From positions 1,364,001 through 1,428,000 of the forward strand of contig NZ_CP108568.1 of assembly GCF_036010485.1 (NCBI RefSeq): a stretch of DNA of 64,000 bases, read 5' to 3'. The notes below the pieces were generated by a model. It did not search any database and was not told the DNA's origin. It worked only from the letters and a program-made list of their open reading frames with translations. Made by a program: the position numbers and the translations under genes. Of this stretch, positions 32,273-42,053 are shown piece by piece; the stretch's first letter is position 1; each line of letters opens with the position of its first letter. The DNA comes from Streptomyces sp. NBC_01198 (GTDB taxonomy: Bacteria > Actinomycetota > Actinomycetes > Streptomycetales > Streptomycetaceae).

Positions 32273-33268
32273 GTGCGGAATGTGACATGCCATCAGGTCG
32301 GCGAGCAGCGGTTGGCCGAGGCGCTCGACGGCATCGAAGGGCGGGCTTACACGCGGTGGCACTGGCTGCGGTACGGCCGCATCTCGCCGGCGCTGATCCG
32401 GGCCATGGCGGACGAACTGCTCGACCACGTCGCCGCGCGAGCGGTGACGGAGCCGGGGCTCGATGCTGCCGCCGGCACGGTCGCCGTCACCGCCGCGGAG
32501 TGTGTGCACGGAGTGCTGAGCATCATGTGCTTTCCGAGCGGGGACCAGGAACTCCGGTTCCCCCTCGTCGGGGAGCGGATCAGCACGGACCCGGACGACG
32601 ACGACGAGTTCTGGGACGGGCCCATCACCTTCGAGGAGGTCGTCAGGGAGGCGCCCACGGCGCGGACCTGGCTCGACATGTTCGAGCTGTGTGTCGTCAG
32701 CGGGCATGTGTGGGACTGGGAGCGGGCCACCGGGCTGCTGCTGCGCGCCGACTACGCGCCTGCCATCCGTGACGGCGTGCCCTACAACCGGTACACCTCC
32801 GTCTCCGCCCCCGCCGACCTCGCCGCCATGGACGCCCTGTGCCCCTATCTCACCGAGGCGGCCGGGCATCTGCCCCGTGACTGGCCCACGGTTCCGCTGC
32901 GCAAGCCGGACGCCGGGGAACGCGCGGAGGCGGCCCGGCGGCTCGACGAGGTAGGCGACGCGCTGAGCGCGGACCAGCGGCTGCTCCGCGTCCTCATCGA
33001 CGACGACCAGCACGCCTTCGAGGACGCCCTCGTCGCCCGGCTGGTCGCGTACCGGGAGAGTGTCGAGGCCGACGCCGGTGATCTCCCGCCCCGGTCCCTC
33101 CTCCCACTCGGCACCCTCGCCCTGGCCTGCCTCGCCGTCCAGGTCCATGGATGGGAACTCGGTGTCCGGTCCGGGTATCTGCCGTACGGTCTGCTGGGAT
33201 CGCCGGACGCGCCGCGCCGGGCGGCGGAGGCGAACCGGAACAACTTGGGCTGCTGGGCCGCCAAGTAG
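32273..33268 (+). CDS. Immunity 49 (Imm49) family protein
   Basis: The 331-residue protein begins, from a GTG, RNVTCHQVGEQRLAEALDGI then EGRAYTRWHWLRYGRISPAL. It carries VTAAECVHGVLSIMCFPSGD with QELRFPLVGERIS, FELCVVSGHVWDWERATGLL and LPPRSLLPLGTLALACLAVQ. This matches the Imm49 group of polymorphic-toxin immunity proteins that I know from Streptomyces (RWHWLRYG; CFPRGDQE). A weak ribosome site (AAGGGA) precedes the GTG. No toxin gene is adjacent; the nearest toxin-like sequences are the secreted protein at 1-2859 and the Rhs relic at 4.2 kb. It may be an orphan antidote. Confidence 0.82.
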   Translation: MRNVTCHQVGEQRLAEALDGIEGRAYTRWHWLRYGRISPALIRAMADELLDHVAARAVTEPGLDAAAGTVAVTAAECVHGVLSIMCFPSGDQELRFPLVGERISTDPDDDDEFWDGPITFEEVVREAPTARTWLDMFELCVVSGHVWDWERATGLLLRADYAPAIRDGVPYNRYTSVSAPADLAAMDALCPYLTEAAGHLPRDWPTVPLRKPDAGERAEAARRLDEVGDALSADQRLLRVLIDDDQHAFEDALVARLVAYRESVEADAGDLPPRSLLPLGTLALACLAVQVHGWELGVRSGYLPYGLLGSPDAPRRAAEANRNNLGCWAAK

Positions 33269-33269
33269 G

Positions 33270-33431
33270 CCACCGGGTGTGCTCGTTCCGGTCGGCGAGC
33301 CATGCTCGGATGTTGCGTTCGTGGGCCTGGACGGAGCGGTGGACCCCTCGCTTGACCTTCTTCTGCGTGAGCTCGGCGAACCACCGCTCCACCAGGTTCA
33401 GCCAGGACGAGCTCCTCGGTGTGAAGTGCAC
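33270..33431 (-). pseudogene. IS630-family transposase, C-terminal relic
   Basis: From 33431 the frame reads MHFTPRSSSWLNLVERWFAE, LTQKKVKRGVHRSVQAHERN, IRAWLADRNEH. This is the last catalytic block of an IS630 transposase (SSWLN.VE.WF, with the Glu) followed by its final helix. The frame then leaves the family and runs antisense into the Imm49 gene. The rest of the element is missing. Confidence 0.85.
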
Positions 33432-34046
33432 ACCAGTACTCCTACCTGGCGGTCGCCGACCTGTCGACCACCCTGTCCGTCAGCCCCAACCCGGCCGCGC
33501 TCGGCTCGACCTACACCCTGACCGCGACCACCATCAACGCCGGACTCCTGAACGCCACCGGCACCACCTCGACCACCACCTTCACCGGCAGCGCCGCCAC
33601 GATCCTGTCCGCCGTCCCCTCGCAGGGAACCTGCTCCGTCTCCGGACGGGTCGTCACCTGCACCCCGGGCACGGTCGACTCCGGGGCCGGTGCCACCGTC
33701 AAGATCACGCTTGAGCCGTCCACGACGGGCACCGTCACCGCCACCACCGTGGCGCACGCCACCCAGCCCGATCTGAACCCGGCGGACAACACCGCCACCC
33801 AGAGCGAGACCATCCCCAAGGGCAACGGCTGCACCCTGACCGGCACCCCGGGCAACAACATCCTGGTCGGCATCGGCCACCAGGTCATCTGCGGCCTTGG
33901 CGGCAACGACGTCATCCACGCCGGCAGCTACCTCCACCCCCGGTACCGGGGTCCCCGGAGCCGTCATCGACGGCGGCACCGGTCACGCCACCTGCTACCT
34001 CACAGCCGCCGACCTCGCCACCAGCTGCGCGGTCATCATCCACTAG
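33430..34046 (+). pseudogene. DUF11/RTX-like secreted protein, C-terminal relic
   Basis: The plus frame reads LAVADLSTTLSVSPNPAALG, TATTINAGLLNATGTTSTTT, TCSVSGRVVTCTPGTVDSGA, VAHATQPDLNPADNTATQSE, a DUF11/CARDB-like extracellular module. It is followed by LTGTPGNNILVGIGHQVICG, LGGNDVIHAG, a haemolysin-type calcium-binding repeat. After a shift near 33940 the usual end PGAVIDGGTGHATCYLTAAD, LATSCAVIIH and stop TAG is readable in another frame. No start or signal peptide is present. It is the tail of a secreted or surface protein cut by the IS630 fragment. Confidence 0.7.
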
Positions 34047-34231
34047 CTAGTCCCTTCGGAGAGTCGAGGGTAGTTGGGTGTGAGTCATCCTGGTCCGAAG
34101 ATCCCGCCGTTGGCGGTCTGGCGCCCAGCGGGAGTGGCTGAAGTCCTGAGTGCGTGGTCGTACGGTGTTGGAGGCTCCGCTCCCGGGGTGCAGTGGCGGA
34201 CGCAGGGTATCCCGCTGGTCGAAGGTGGAGC

Positions 34232-34480
34232 ATGGACAGCAGCGAGTACGACGAGTACGACGCCATTGTCAGAGTCCCGAAAGGTGCGCGCCTCGCGCAG
34301 TCGAGGAAAACTAAAGACGCTCGTCGCGGCTTAACACGTGACCCCGACACCAATGAGCTGGGTCACGCCGAGATCTTCCTGACGAAGGAAGACGAGCCGG
34401 AGCCTGTGGCGGCGTACCCTGTCAGGCTCGGAAAGTCATCGCTGCAGGTAGCAGCGGTGGGGCAGGCTCGGCTGACACCG
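34232..34480 (+). pseudogene. Uncharacterised small protein, 3' end lost
   Basis: ATG 34232 after GGTGGAG begins MDSSEYDEYDAIVRVPKGAR, LAQSRKTKDARRGLTRDPDT, NELGHAEIFLTKEDEPEPV. The first 60 residues look like a true, hydrophilic, acidic protein with good codon usage. Beyond about 34430 the frame merges into the integrase relic in the wrong phase, so the normal end is lost. I do not recognise a family. Linkage to Imm49 and the secreted-protein relic might suggest a toxin-system component, but that is speculation. Confidence 0.4.
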
Positions 34481-34487
34481 TGTCCGC

Positions 34488-34810
34488 GTGATCGTTTCGT
34501 TGCTGTACAAGGCGGCCCGCAAGCTGCTGTCCGTCCCTGGAGTGCTGCTGCGCAGCGGCACCGAGAAGGCCGCCGAGGTGCTCGTGCTCGGCATGAGAAC
34601 GCGGTCCTGCCTCGTCAGATCCCCGGCCCGGTCCGCTACGAGCGCGCGGACCTGCTGTGGCTTGCTGCGCTCTCCAGCGTGATACCCCGTCACCGCCGGC
34701 AGGCCGTCGTCCCCGTCCCGCCCGGCACGCTGCCAGCCTGGCACCGCAAGTTCATCGCGGCGAAGTGGGCAATCGAGCCGGACGGCCGCCGACCAGGGCT
34801 GCAGTCAAGA
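34488..34810 (+). pseudogene. DDE integrase-core transposase, N-terminal relic
   Basis: The frame begins VIVSLLYKAARKLLSVPGVL with LRSGTEKAAEVLVL. After shifts near 34590 it continues as HENAVLPRQIPGPVRYERAD, LLWLAALSSVIPRH and PPGTLPAWHRKFIAAKW. This is the N-terminal part of the same transposase type whose C-terminus is at 28.6 kb. From 34810 to 35099 I see no gene; 35060-35097 is relatively AT-rich. Confidence 0.75.
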
Positions 34811-35099
34811 AACCATCAACCAGTACCAGATCACCAGCTGACACAGCGCACCCCCAGCTCAGAGGGGGAATCCTATCTTTGAGCCCACAGGTGTCGGACT
34901 GCAAGGATTTCGAGATCATTACCGTGGTCGCTCACCAGCAGCAGGTGCAGGAGCGCCGGGGCGTTGGTCGCGGTGAGGTAGGTCAGGCACAGGAGCACGA
35001 CGGATCATGATGCCGTCATCCCCTGCGCAGGCGAACATCGAGGGGATGGAGCAGGCGCAGGTGGACCGGCGATCACAGAGGTAAGGGGCAAATAATTTA

Positions 35100-38000
35100 T
35101 CAGCACCCGCGCAGCCGGAGGGTGACGATCTCGAACGGCCGTAGCCGCAGCTCCACTTGCCCGTCCTGTACCTCCGCGGGCGACGCGTCGGACAGGGGGC
35201 GCTCCAGCAGGTCGCAGGGTGTGGCGCAAAGCAGCGGGAAGGCGGCGGTCAGGGTGGTGCGGGCGCGGGTGCCGCCGGCTTCGTAGAGACGGACGACGAC
35301 GTCACCGCTGCCGTCGTCGGCGAGCTTCAGCGCGCTGACGACCACACTCTCGTGGTCAACGGCCACCAGCGGATCGACCGCCGCGGTGCCCGGGACGCGG
35401 CGCTCGGGCAGGTTGATGGCGTATCCCTCGCGGACGGCGTCGTCGATGGACGCACCGGGCAGCAGGGCGTAGCGGAAGCGGTGGACGCCCTGGTCGGTCT
35501 CGGGGTCGGGGAAGCGCGGCGCGCGCAGCAGTGACAGCCGGACCGTGACGGTGACGCCGTGGCCGCTGTCGTCGGCCGAGCGGCTGACGTCGTGGCCGTA
35601 GGTGGAGTCGGTGACCAGGGCCACGCCCCAGGCGGGTTCGGCCAAATGCAGAAAGCGGTGGTTGCAGACCTCGAAACGTGCGGCGTCCCAACTCGTGTTG
35701 GTGTGCGTGGGCCGGTACACGTGGCCGAACTGGGTCTCGGCGGCGTACCGGTCGGCGTGCACGTCCAGCGGGAAGGCCACCTTCAAGAATTTCTCCGTCT
35801 CGCGCCAGTCGACCTCGGTGTCGACGTCCAGGCGCTTGTGCCCGGCGGCCAGGGTGAGGAGCTGCACGGCGCGCGACTGGCCGAACGAGCGCTCGACCCG
35901 GACGGTGACCGCGCGGGGGCTCTCGGCGCTCACCCCGACGCGCTCCGCGGCGGTCAGGTCCGTGACGGTGTTGCGGTAGTACGCGTCCACGTCCCAGGCG
36001 TCCCACATGTTAGGCAAGTCGGGGTGGAGTTGGAGCAGATTGGCCGGGCGTCCCTCGGCGAGGGACTCCCGGTCCGCGGCGAGGTCGAAGACCGACACCA
36101 CCAGGCCGCGGCCGTCGATCTCCACGCGCAGCAGGCCGTTGTCCAGTACGTGGCCGCCGCCGACGCGGGCCGAGGCGGTGACCGTCCCCGCCTGGTCGGA
36201 GCCGGAACCGGTGCCGACGGCGGGAGCGGCGCCGCCAGCCGGGACTCCGCCGCGGGCGTGCGGGGCGGCGTTGAAGACCACCACCCCCTCCCCCGACGGC
36301 TCACCGCCACCGGCCAGGGCGAGTTCAGCGGCGTCGATGATCGCCCGCAGCTCCACCGCGAGTGCCGCGTAAGTCGCCTCGGCCTCCCGGTGCACCCACG
36401 CGATGGACGAGCCGGGCAGGATGTCGTGGAACTGGTGCAACAGCACCGTCTTCCAGATCCGGTCCAACGCCTCGTACGGGTAAGGGAGTCCGGCCCGTAC
36501 GGCGGCGGTCGCAGACCACAGCTCCGCCTCGCGCAGCAGATGCTCGCTGCGGCGGTTGCCCTGCTTGGTACCGGCCTGACTGGTCAGCGTGCCCCGGTGC
36601 AGTTCGAGGTACAACTCGCCCACCCAGACGGGCGGTTCGGGGTATTCGGCGCGCGCCTTGGCGAAGAACTCCGCCGGGGACTCCCACTCCACCCGGGCCG
36701 AGCCCTCCAGGTCCCGCAGCCGGGCCGCCTTGGCAATCATCTCGCGAGTCGTGCCCCCGCCGCCGTCGCCGAGACCGGTCGGCGCGAGCGACCGGCCCGC
36801 CATGCCCTTCTCCCTGAAGTTGCGCGCCGCGTGGGCGACTTCGCGGCCTTCCAGGCCCGCGTTGTAGGTGTCCATCGGCGGGAAGTGCGTGAAGACCCGA
36901 CTGCCGTCGATGCCTTCCCAGCTGAAGGTGTGGTGCGGGAAGGAGTTGGTGCGGCTCCAGGAGATCTTCTGGGTCAGCAGAGAACTCGACCCGGACGCCC
37001 GGATGATCTGCGGCAGCCCGGCGGCGAAGCCGAAGGTGTCCGGCAGCCACACCTCGTCGCTCTCGATGCCGAATTCGTCCAGGAAGAAGCGCTTCCCGTA
37101 CACGAACTGACGGGCCATCGCCTCGGAGCCGGGCATGTTCGTGTCCGACTCCACCCACATTCCGCCGGTGGGCACGAACCGGCCGTCGGCGACGGCCTGT
37201 CGGACCCGGGCGTAGACCTCGGGACGGTGCTCCTTGATCCAGGCGTACTGCTGTGCCTGGGACATCGTGTAGACGAAGTCGGGCTCGTCCTCCAGCAGCG
37301 CGGTCATGTTCGCGGTGGTGCGCGCCACTTTGCGGACCGTCTCGCGCAGCGGCCACAGCCAGGCCGAGTCAATGTGGGCGTGGCCCACCGCGCTTATCCG
37401 GTGCGCCGAGGCGTGCGCGGGCGCGGCCAGCACGTCGGTCAGCAGTGCCCGGGCCGCAGCGGCGGTGCCGCCCACGTCCTGGAGATCGACGGCATCCAGG
37501 GCCCGTTCGACCGCGCGCAGGATGTCCCAGCGGCGGGCCGAGTCGGCGGGGAGCTCCGGCATCAGCTCGCCCAGCACCTCCAGGTCCTGCACCAGCTCCC
37601 AGACCGTACGGTCCAGCACGGCCAGATCCATCCGGCCGAGTACGTACTGCGGCGCGCGGCCCGCCGTCGCCTTGTCGCCCAGGGAGGTCGGCCGGAACGG
37701 CGGGTTGTCCAGCACGATCGGGTTGGCCGCGGCCTCGACATGCAGCAGGACCTGCTCGCCGCCGGTGACGGGATCGCCGATCCGCACCCACTGATTGCGC
37801 GGGTTGAGGCCCTTCACCGGGGTGCCGTCCGGCAGGTAGACCAGCCCCTCGCACTGGAAGCCCGGGGTGTCCCGGTCGAAGCCGAGGTCGATCAGCGCCT
37901 CGACCGTACGGCCCGCCCATTCGGTGGGCACGGTGCCGCTGACGGTGAGCCAGCTCGTCCCCCACGGCGGTCCCCACGGCTCGCCGGGGGCGATCGGTTC

Positions 38001-38159
38001 GCGCACCGCGGCGATGCCCTCGACCACCGGGACCGGCTCGTCGGGCGCGTCCCAGATACCGACGGTCAGCGGCACCCGCTCCCCGTACACCGCTGGGCGG
38101 ATGCGCTCGTTGAGGACGCGCTCCAGGCGGGATTCGATAAGGCTTCTGTCGTCGTGCAT
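35100..38159 (-). CDS. GH38 alpha-mannosidase (class with DTFGF nucleophile)
   Basis: The 1019-residue protein has an N-terminal beta domain (residues 1-250), the zinc-dependent catalytic domain with AVGHAHIDSAWLWPLRETVR (zinc His and Asp), GRFVPTGGMWVESDTNMPGS, the nucleophile Asp in VWLPDTFGFAAGLPQI, and the zinc His in LHQFHDILPGSSI, then the C-terminal beta domains. No signal peptide, so it works on imported oligomannosides in the cytoplasm. GGAG lies 7 bases before ATG 38159. It belongs to a minus-strand operon after the LacI gene (140-base gap). The length and motifs match bacterial GH38 exo-enzymes that cleave alpha-1,2/1,3/1,6-mannose links; specificity is not readable. Confidence 0.93.
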   Translation of the reverse strand: MHDDRSLIESRLERVLNERIRPAVYGERVPLTVGIWDAPDEPVPVVEGIAAVREPIAPGEPWGPPWGTSWLTVSGTVPTEWAGRTVEALIDLGFDRDTPGFQCEGLVYLPDGTPVKGLNPRNQWVRIGDPVTGGEQVLLHVEAAANPIVLDNPPFRPTSLGDKATAGRAPQYVLGRMDLAVLDRTVWELVQDLEVLGELMPELPADSARRWDILRAVERALDAVDLQDVGGTAAAARALLTDVLAAPAHASAHRISAVGHAHIDSAWLWPLRETVRKVARTTANMTALLEDEPDFVYTMSQAQQYAWIKEHRPEVYARVRQAVADGRFVPTGGMWVESDTNMPGSEAMARQFVYGKRFFLDEFGIESDEVWLPDTFGFAAGLPQIIRASGSSSLLTQKISWSRTNSFPHHTFSWEGIDGSRVFTHFPPMDTYNAGLEGREVAHAARNFREKGMAGRSLAPTGLGDGGGGTTREMIAKAARLRDLEGSARVEWESPAEFFAKARAEYPEPPVWVGELYLELHRGTLTSQAGTKQGNRRSEHLLREAELWSATAAVRAGLPYPYEALDRIWKTVLLHQFHDILPGSSIAWVHREAEATYAALAVELRAIIDAAELALAGGGEPSGEGVVVFNAAPHARGGVPAGGAAPAVGTGSGSDQAGTVTASARVGGGHVLDNGLLRVEIDGRGLVVSVFDLAADRESLAEGRPANLLQLHPDLPNMWDAWDVDAYYRNTVTDLTAAERVGVSAESPRAVTVRVERSFGQSRAVQLLTLAAGHKRLDVDTEVDWRETEKFLKVAFPLDVHADRYAAETQFGHVYRPTHTNTSWDAARFEVCNHRFLHLAEPAWGVALVTDSTYGHDVSRSADDSGHGVTVTVRLSLLRAPRFPDPETDQGVHRFRYALLPGASIDDAVREGYAINLPERRVPGTAAVDPLVAVDHESVVVSALKLADDGSGDVVVRLYEAGGTRARTTLTAAFPLLCATPCDLLERPLSDASPAEVQDGQVELRLRPFEIVTLRLRGC

Positions 38160-38299
38160 GTACGGGCTCCGGGGTGTGGTGGGCAGCCGGGACGGATGGC
38201 CGGCAGGGGCGGCAACGGGCGGCGGGTTCGAGACGGCTCAAGGCGCGGCACCGACGGGCGACGTCTGCCGTTTCGGGGCGTGTTGAACGGTGCGGGCGG

Positions 38300-39340
38300 C
38301 TAGGACACGTCCTGCACCGGGCCGCGGTCCTCGCCGTGGGCGATGATCGTGGTCCGCACGACGACCCGGCGCGGCGGCGGCGCTCCGGTGCCGGGGCGGG
38401 CCAGTCGCTCGCCGAGCAGTTGGGCGGCGCGGCGCCCGATCTCGTCGGGGTCGTAGTCCACCACCAGCACCGGCACGCTGAGCACGTCGGCGAGGTCGAA
38501 GTCATCGAAGCCCGCCAGCGTCGCGGTGGCGCCGTGGTGTCGCAACGCCCGGTAGGCACCAAGGGTGTTGCGGTTGTTGGTGCAGAACACCGCGGTGGGC
38601 GGCGCCGGCAGCGCGAGCAGCTCTGACGCCGCCGTCTCGGCCGAAGCGAGATCCTCCTGGCCGCGTTTGACCAGGGCGTCGTCGGGGTCGATGCCCGCCT
38701 CGTGGAGGGCCGCGCTGTAGCCGCGGTAGCGCTCGGAACCGGTGTACACCGACGGTGGGTTGCCAAGGAAGCCGATCCGGCGGTGCCCGGCCGCCAGCAG
38801 CCTGCCGGTCGCCGCGTAGGCGCCGCCGAAGTCGTCGACCAGCACGCAGTCCGCCTCGAAGCCGGCCGTCGGCCGGGCGACGGTGACCACGGGCAGGGCG
38901 GTGGGCAACTCCTCGGCCAGATACGCCTGATCGGCCCCCGCCGGTACCAGGATCACGCCGTCGACCCGGCGGGCGGAGAAGTCCCGGACGGCGTCGCGCT
39001 CGCGGCCGGCGTCACCGGCGGTGTTGGTGATCATCACCCGCAGGCCCTCCTCGGCGACCGCCGCCTCGATGCCCAGGGCGAGCCGGGCGTAGAAGGGGTT
39101 GGCGAGGTTGGTGACGATCAGGCCGATCGTGCCGGTGCCCTGCCCGTGGCGGAAGTTGCGGGCCAACGCGTTGGGCCGGTAGCCCAGTTCGCGGACCGCG
39201 GCCTCGACACGTGCGCGCTTGTCCGCCGACACGCCGGAGTCCCCGCGCAGGACCCGGGACACGGTCATCGCGCTGACGTCGGCGAGGGTCGCGACCTGCT
39301 TCATGGTCGGTGGTGCGGTGGTGAGCGGCGCGCCGGCCAC
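38300..39340 (-). CDS. LacI-family transcriptional regulator of the mannan locus
   Basis: I prefer GTG 39340, which follows GAGGGAG, giving 346 residues; an in-frame ATG at 39382 would overlap the ROK gene. The HTH is MKQVATLADVSAMTVSRVLR, GDSGVSADKRARVEAAVREL, GYRPNALARNF, with the hinge helix. The sugar-binding part shows TIGLIVTNLANPFYARLALG, DGVILVPAG, VDDFGGAYAATGRLLAAGHR, YTGSERYRGYSAAL and LAGFDDFDLADV. It lies inside the operon it probably controls, 25 bases after the ROK gene. The palindrome GGTACC-GGTACC at 42054 has the central CG typical of LacI-family operators and is the likely target. Confidence 0.93.
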   Translation of the reverse strand: MAGAPLTTAPPTMKQVATLADVSAMTVSRVLRGDSGVSADKRARVEAAVRELGYRPNALARNFRHGQGTGTIGLIVTNLANPFYARLALGIEAAVAEEGLRVMITNTAGDAGRERDAVRDFSARRVDGVILVPAGADQAYLAEELPTALPVVTVARPTAGFEADCVLVDDFGGAYAATGRLLAAGHRRIGFLGNPPSVYTGSERYRGYSAALHEAGIDPDDALVKRGQEDLASAETAASELLALPAPPTAVFCTNNRNTLGAYRALRHHGATATLAGFDDFDLADVLSVPVLVVDYDPDEIGRRAAQLLGERLARPGTGAPPPRRVVVRTTIIAHGEDRGPVQDVS

Positions 39341-39365
39341 GGTGATCTCCCTCTCGGCTCGTTGA

Positions 39366-40328
39366 CTAGAGAATAGGGTCATCGCTGCATTCCGGAACGG
39401 CGGCCGCGTACGATGCCGCGCCGATCAGTCCGGCTTCGGCCGGGCTGGCCGCGGGCAGTGGCGCCGGGAGGCCGGCCGGGAGCCCCGCGGCGAGTGCCGG
39501 GCCAATCAGGTCCCAGGAGCCGGTCATCGAACCGCCGACGACGAGGGCGGTGGCACCGAAGCGGCGCAGCCACGGGGCCAGGGTCTCGCCGAGGACGGCG
39601 AAGGCGTCGTCCAGCACCCGGCTGGCGGCGACGTCACCGCTCCTGGCCTCGGCGGCGATCTCCCGTACGTCCAGGTCGCGTCCCGACGCCCGCCGGTAGG
39701 CGGCGATCAGTGCCCGCCGGGACACCCGGTCCTCCAGCGGCCGGCCGTCGTAGGTCAGCAGGTCGGCGCGGCCTTCCGGCGGTACGGCCGGGCCGTCGGT
39801 GACAGCCCGGCCGTCGAGCAGGAAGGCGGAGCCGACGCCGGTTCCGAGGGTGATGCCGACCACTCTGGCGTGTCCGCGTCCGGCCCCCTCGGCCCACTCG
39901 CCGCGCAGGAACGCCTCCGCGTCGTTGAGGAAGGCCGTGCCCGTGCAGTGCGGCAGGCCGGCCCGGAGCAGTGCGCCGAGGTCGGTGCCGTCGAGCGCGT
40001 CGAATTTGCCGACGTCCCGGTAGCGGGCGATGCCCTTGGCGTAGTCGAACGGGCCGGGCAGCGCGATGCCCCAGCGGGCTGGCGGCGCCGGTGGCAGGGC
40101 GCGGGCTGCGCGCAGCAGCGTGGCGGTGATCCGGTCGGCGCCGGCGTGGCCGTCGAGAGGTTCGCGGTGGGAGGCGAGCACCCGGGACCGCTGGTCGCCG
40201 AGCCGGACGAGGGCGGCCGTCACATGGGTGCCGCCGATCTCCAGGACGGGGACCGGCGGACCGGGGTGCGTACCGTTCGCGTCCGCCGTGGCGCCGGTGT
40301 CCGTGCCTGCCGTGGCGCTGGCGTTCAC
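39366..40328 (-). CDS. ROK-family sugar kinase
   Basis: The GTG at 40328 overlaps the stop of the isomerase gene (GTGA) and gives 320 residues. The ATP-binding part is PVLEIGGTHVTAALVRLGDQ; the catalytic region is AFLNDAEAFLRGEWAEG with the base Asp in NDAEAF; GITLGTGVGSAFLLDG is the glycine-rich ROK block. The zinc-binding Cys cluster of typical ROK glucokinases is missing, placing it in a divergent branch. In this locus it should phosphorylate mannose to mannose-6-phosphate for the isomerase encoded just upstream. This is inferred from context. Confidence 0.88.
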   Translation of the reverse strand: MNASATAGTDTGATADANGTHPGPPVPVLEIGGTHVTAALVRLGDQRSRVLASHREPLDGHAGADRITATLLRAARALPPAPPARWGIALPGPFDYAKGIARYRDVGKFDALDGTDLGALLRAGLPHCTGTAFLNDAEAFLRGEWAEGAGRGHARVVGITLGTGVGSAFLLDGRAVTDGPAVPPEGRADLLTYDGRPLEDRVSRRALIAAYRRASGRDLDVREIAAEARSGDVAASRVLDDAFAVLGETLAPWLRRFGATALVVGGSMTGSWDLIGPALAAGLPAGLPAPLPAASPAEAGLIGAASYAAAVPECSDDPIL

Positions 40329-42019
40329 TTCACGAACGCTTTCACGACCCTGGTCTCGCCCGCACCCGCGCCGGTCACCGTGTACACGCCGACCGCGGCC
40401 GGGATCACCAGTGTCTCGGCGTATCCCAGCCGGTGTTCGGCGCCGGCCGCGGTGCGGACGAGCACGCCCTCGCCCTCGACGACGTTGATCACATGGAAGC
40501 GGCCGTCGGTGGTGTCCGGAGCGGCGACGGCGCCCTGCACGGTCAGCCGGTGGACCACGAAGAACATCTCCGGGAGCTGTCCGATGACCTCCTCGCGCCA
40601 GCCGTCGCCCTTGCGCAGCACCTGCGGCGCCTGGACGAGGTCCCGGCCGACGGCCTCGCCGGTCCGTTCGGTGTCGAGATTGCGGAAGGCGTGCTCGACG
40701 TGGACGGCGCGCTGCCGGTCCTGGGCGTCGCGGCGCAGCCAGTCGTAGAACCGCAGCGAGTACAGGTACGGGGTGGCGCTGACTTCCAGTACGACATTGC
40801 CCTTGCCGCTGCCGTGCGGGGTGCCGCCGGGGATCAGGAAGAGCTGGTGCGGGGTGGCGGGGAAGGTCTGCACGAACTCCTCGATGGCGAAGGCGTTGCC
40901 GCCGGAGTCGGCGTCGTGCGCCCGGCCGCGGAATTCCTCGACGTCGGCGTCGCCGCGCAGGCCGAGGTAGACGGTGTTCTCCTCGCTGCCGACCATCAGG
41001 TAGTACGTCTCGTGCTGGGTGTACGGCCAGCCGAAGACATCCTTCATGTAGTCCGGCTGCGGGTGGCAGTGGACCGAGAGGTTTCCGCCCGCCACCGTGT
41101 CGAGGTAGTCGAAGCGGATGGGGAAGGACTCGCCGAACATCTCGTGGACCCGCGGGCCCAGGACGCGTTCGGGGTGCAGCGCCACGAGGAGCTGGAAGGG
41201 GATCTCGACCTGGGCGGTGTCGTCGCCGAGGAGGATGCCGGACTCGGGGGCGATGAGTTCGTAGCCGAGCGCGGTGTTGGGGCCCTCGGGGTTGAATCCG
41301 AGTTCGCGGCGCGCCCACTGACCGCCCCACGGCGTGGTGTTGAAGGTCGGGCGGGTGCGGAACGGTCGGCCGGTCAGCTCGGCGGCACTGGCCCGCAGCG
41401 CGTCGCCGCTCAGCGACACCGGCCCGGCGGGGTCCTGGAGGTCCAGCCAGCGATCGATCCGCTCGGCGAGGCCGTCGCGGTGCCGGTCGAGAACCGGCCA
41501 GTCGATGTAGAACAGCCGACGGGTGTCCGCGGCGCCCTCCCGTTGCCCGAGGTTGGTAACGGTACCCGCGGTGACGGCCGCCTCGGCGTACCGCTTGGGC
41601 AGATCGGCGTACCAGATGGCGTCGTGAGCGACCAGCGCGGCGCCGGGACCGTACACGACGGTGCGGCCTTCACCGGCGGCCGGCGTGGGCAGCGGGCCGA
41701 AGAAGTCGCCGAGGGTGGCCCGGGACAGGGCGGCGAACTGCGGGTCGTCGGCCAGCGGTCCTGATCCGCCGATCGCGGCGATCTCCGGCCAGGGAGCCAG
41801 GTGGGAGCGTATGTCCACGAAGGTCAGGCCGGGCCGTGCGGCTGCCAGGCCCGCGCGCACCGCATCCCAGTCCAGCACCCAGGGGCCGTCCACAGCCAGG
41901 ACGCCGACGGACTCCGGCAGTTCGGCCAGAGCCGCCTCCCAGCCGTGCCGGACCCGTGCCCCGACGGCGTCGTAGCGCGGGTTGGGCTGGTAGGGCAGGC
42001 CACTGCCGTCGTGGTGCAC
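40325..42019 (-). CDS. manA: Class I mannose-6-phosphate isomerase-type protein
   Basis: GTG 42019 (AAGGTG 5 bases upstream) gives 564 residues. An ATG at 42067 is in frame but lies within the palindromic operator, so I reject it. The N-terminal 200 residues (SVGVLAVDGPWVLDWDAVRA, VVYGPGAALVAHDAIWYADL) resemble a nucleoside-kinase-like domain often fused in this group. The cupin isomerase part follows: FNTTPWGGQWARRELGFNPE, the metal motif GGNLSVHCHPQPDYMKDVFG, VQTFPATPHQLFLIPGGTPH and SATPYLYSLRFYDWLRRD. It should convert mannose-6-phosphate to fructose-6-phosphate, feeding glycolysis. First gene of its operon. Confidence 0.85.
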   Translation of the reverse strand: MHHDGSGLPYQPNPRYDAVGARVRHGWEAALAELPESVGVLAVDGPWVLDWDAVRAGLAAARPGLTFVDIRSHLAPWPEIAAIGGSGPLADDPQFAALSRATLGDFFGPLPTPAAGEGRTVVYGPGAALVAHDAIWYADLPKRYAEAAVTAGTVTNLGQREGAADTRRLFYIDWPVLDRHRDGLAERIDRWLDLQDPAGPVSLSGDALRASAAELTGRPFRTRPTFNTTPWGGQWARRELGFNPEGPNTALGYELIAPESGILLGDDTAQVEIPFQLLVALHPERVLGPRVHEMFGESFPIRFDYLDTVAGGNLSVHCHPQPDYMKDVFGWPYTQHETYYLMVGSEENTVYLGLRGDADVEEFRGRAHDADSGGNAFAIEEFVQTFPATPHQLFLIPGGTPHGSGKGNVVLEVSATPYLYSLRFYDWLRRDAQDRQRAVHVEHAFRNLDTERTGEAVGRDLVQAPQVLRKGDGWREEVIGQLPEMFFVVHRLTVQGAVAAPDTTDGRFHVINVVEGEGVLVRTAAGAEHRLGYAETLVIPAAVGVYTVTGAGAGETRVVKAFVK

Positions 42020-42053
42020 GGGGACACCTTTCGTCGTTCGGATAGCTCCATAA

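Noticed and set aside
35559..38303. A 914-residue plus-strand open frame
   Set aside because: It is the antisense of the GH38 gene, with no family motif, no ribosome site and reversed codon bias.
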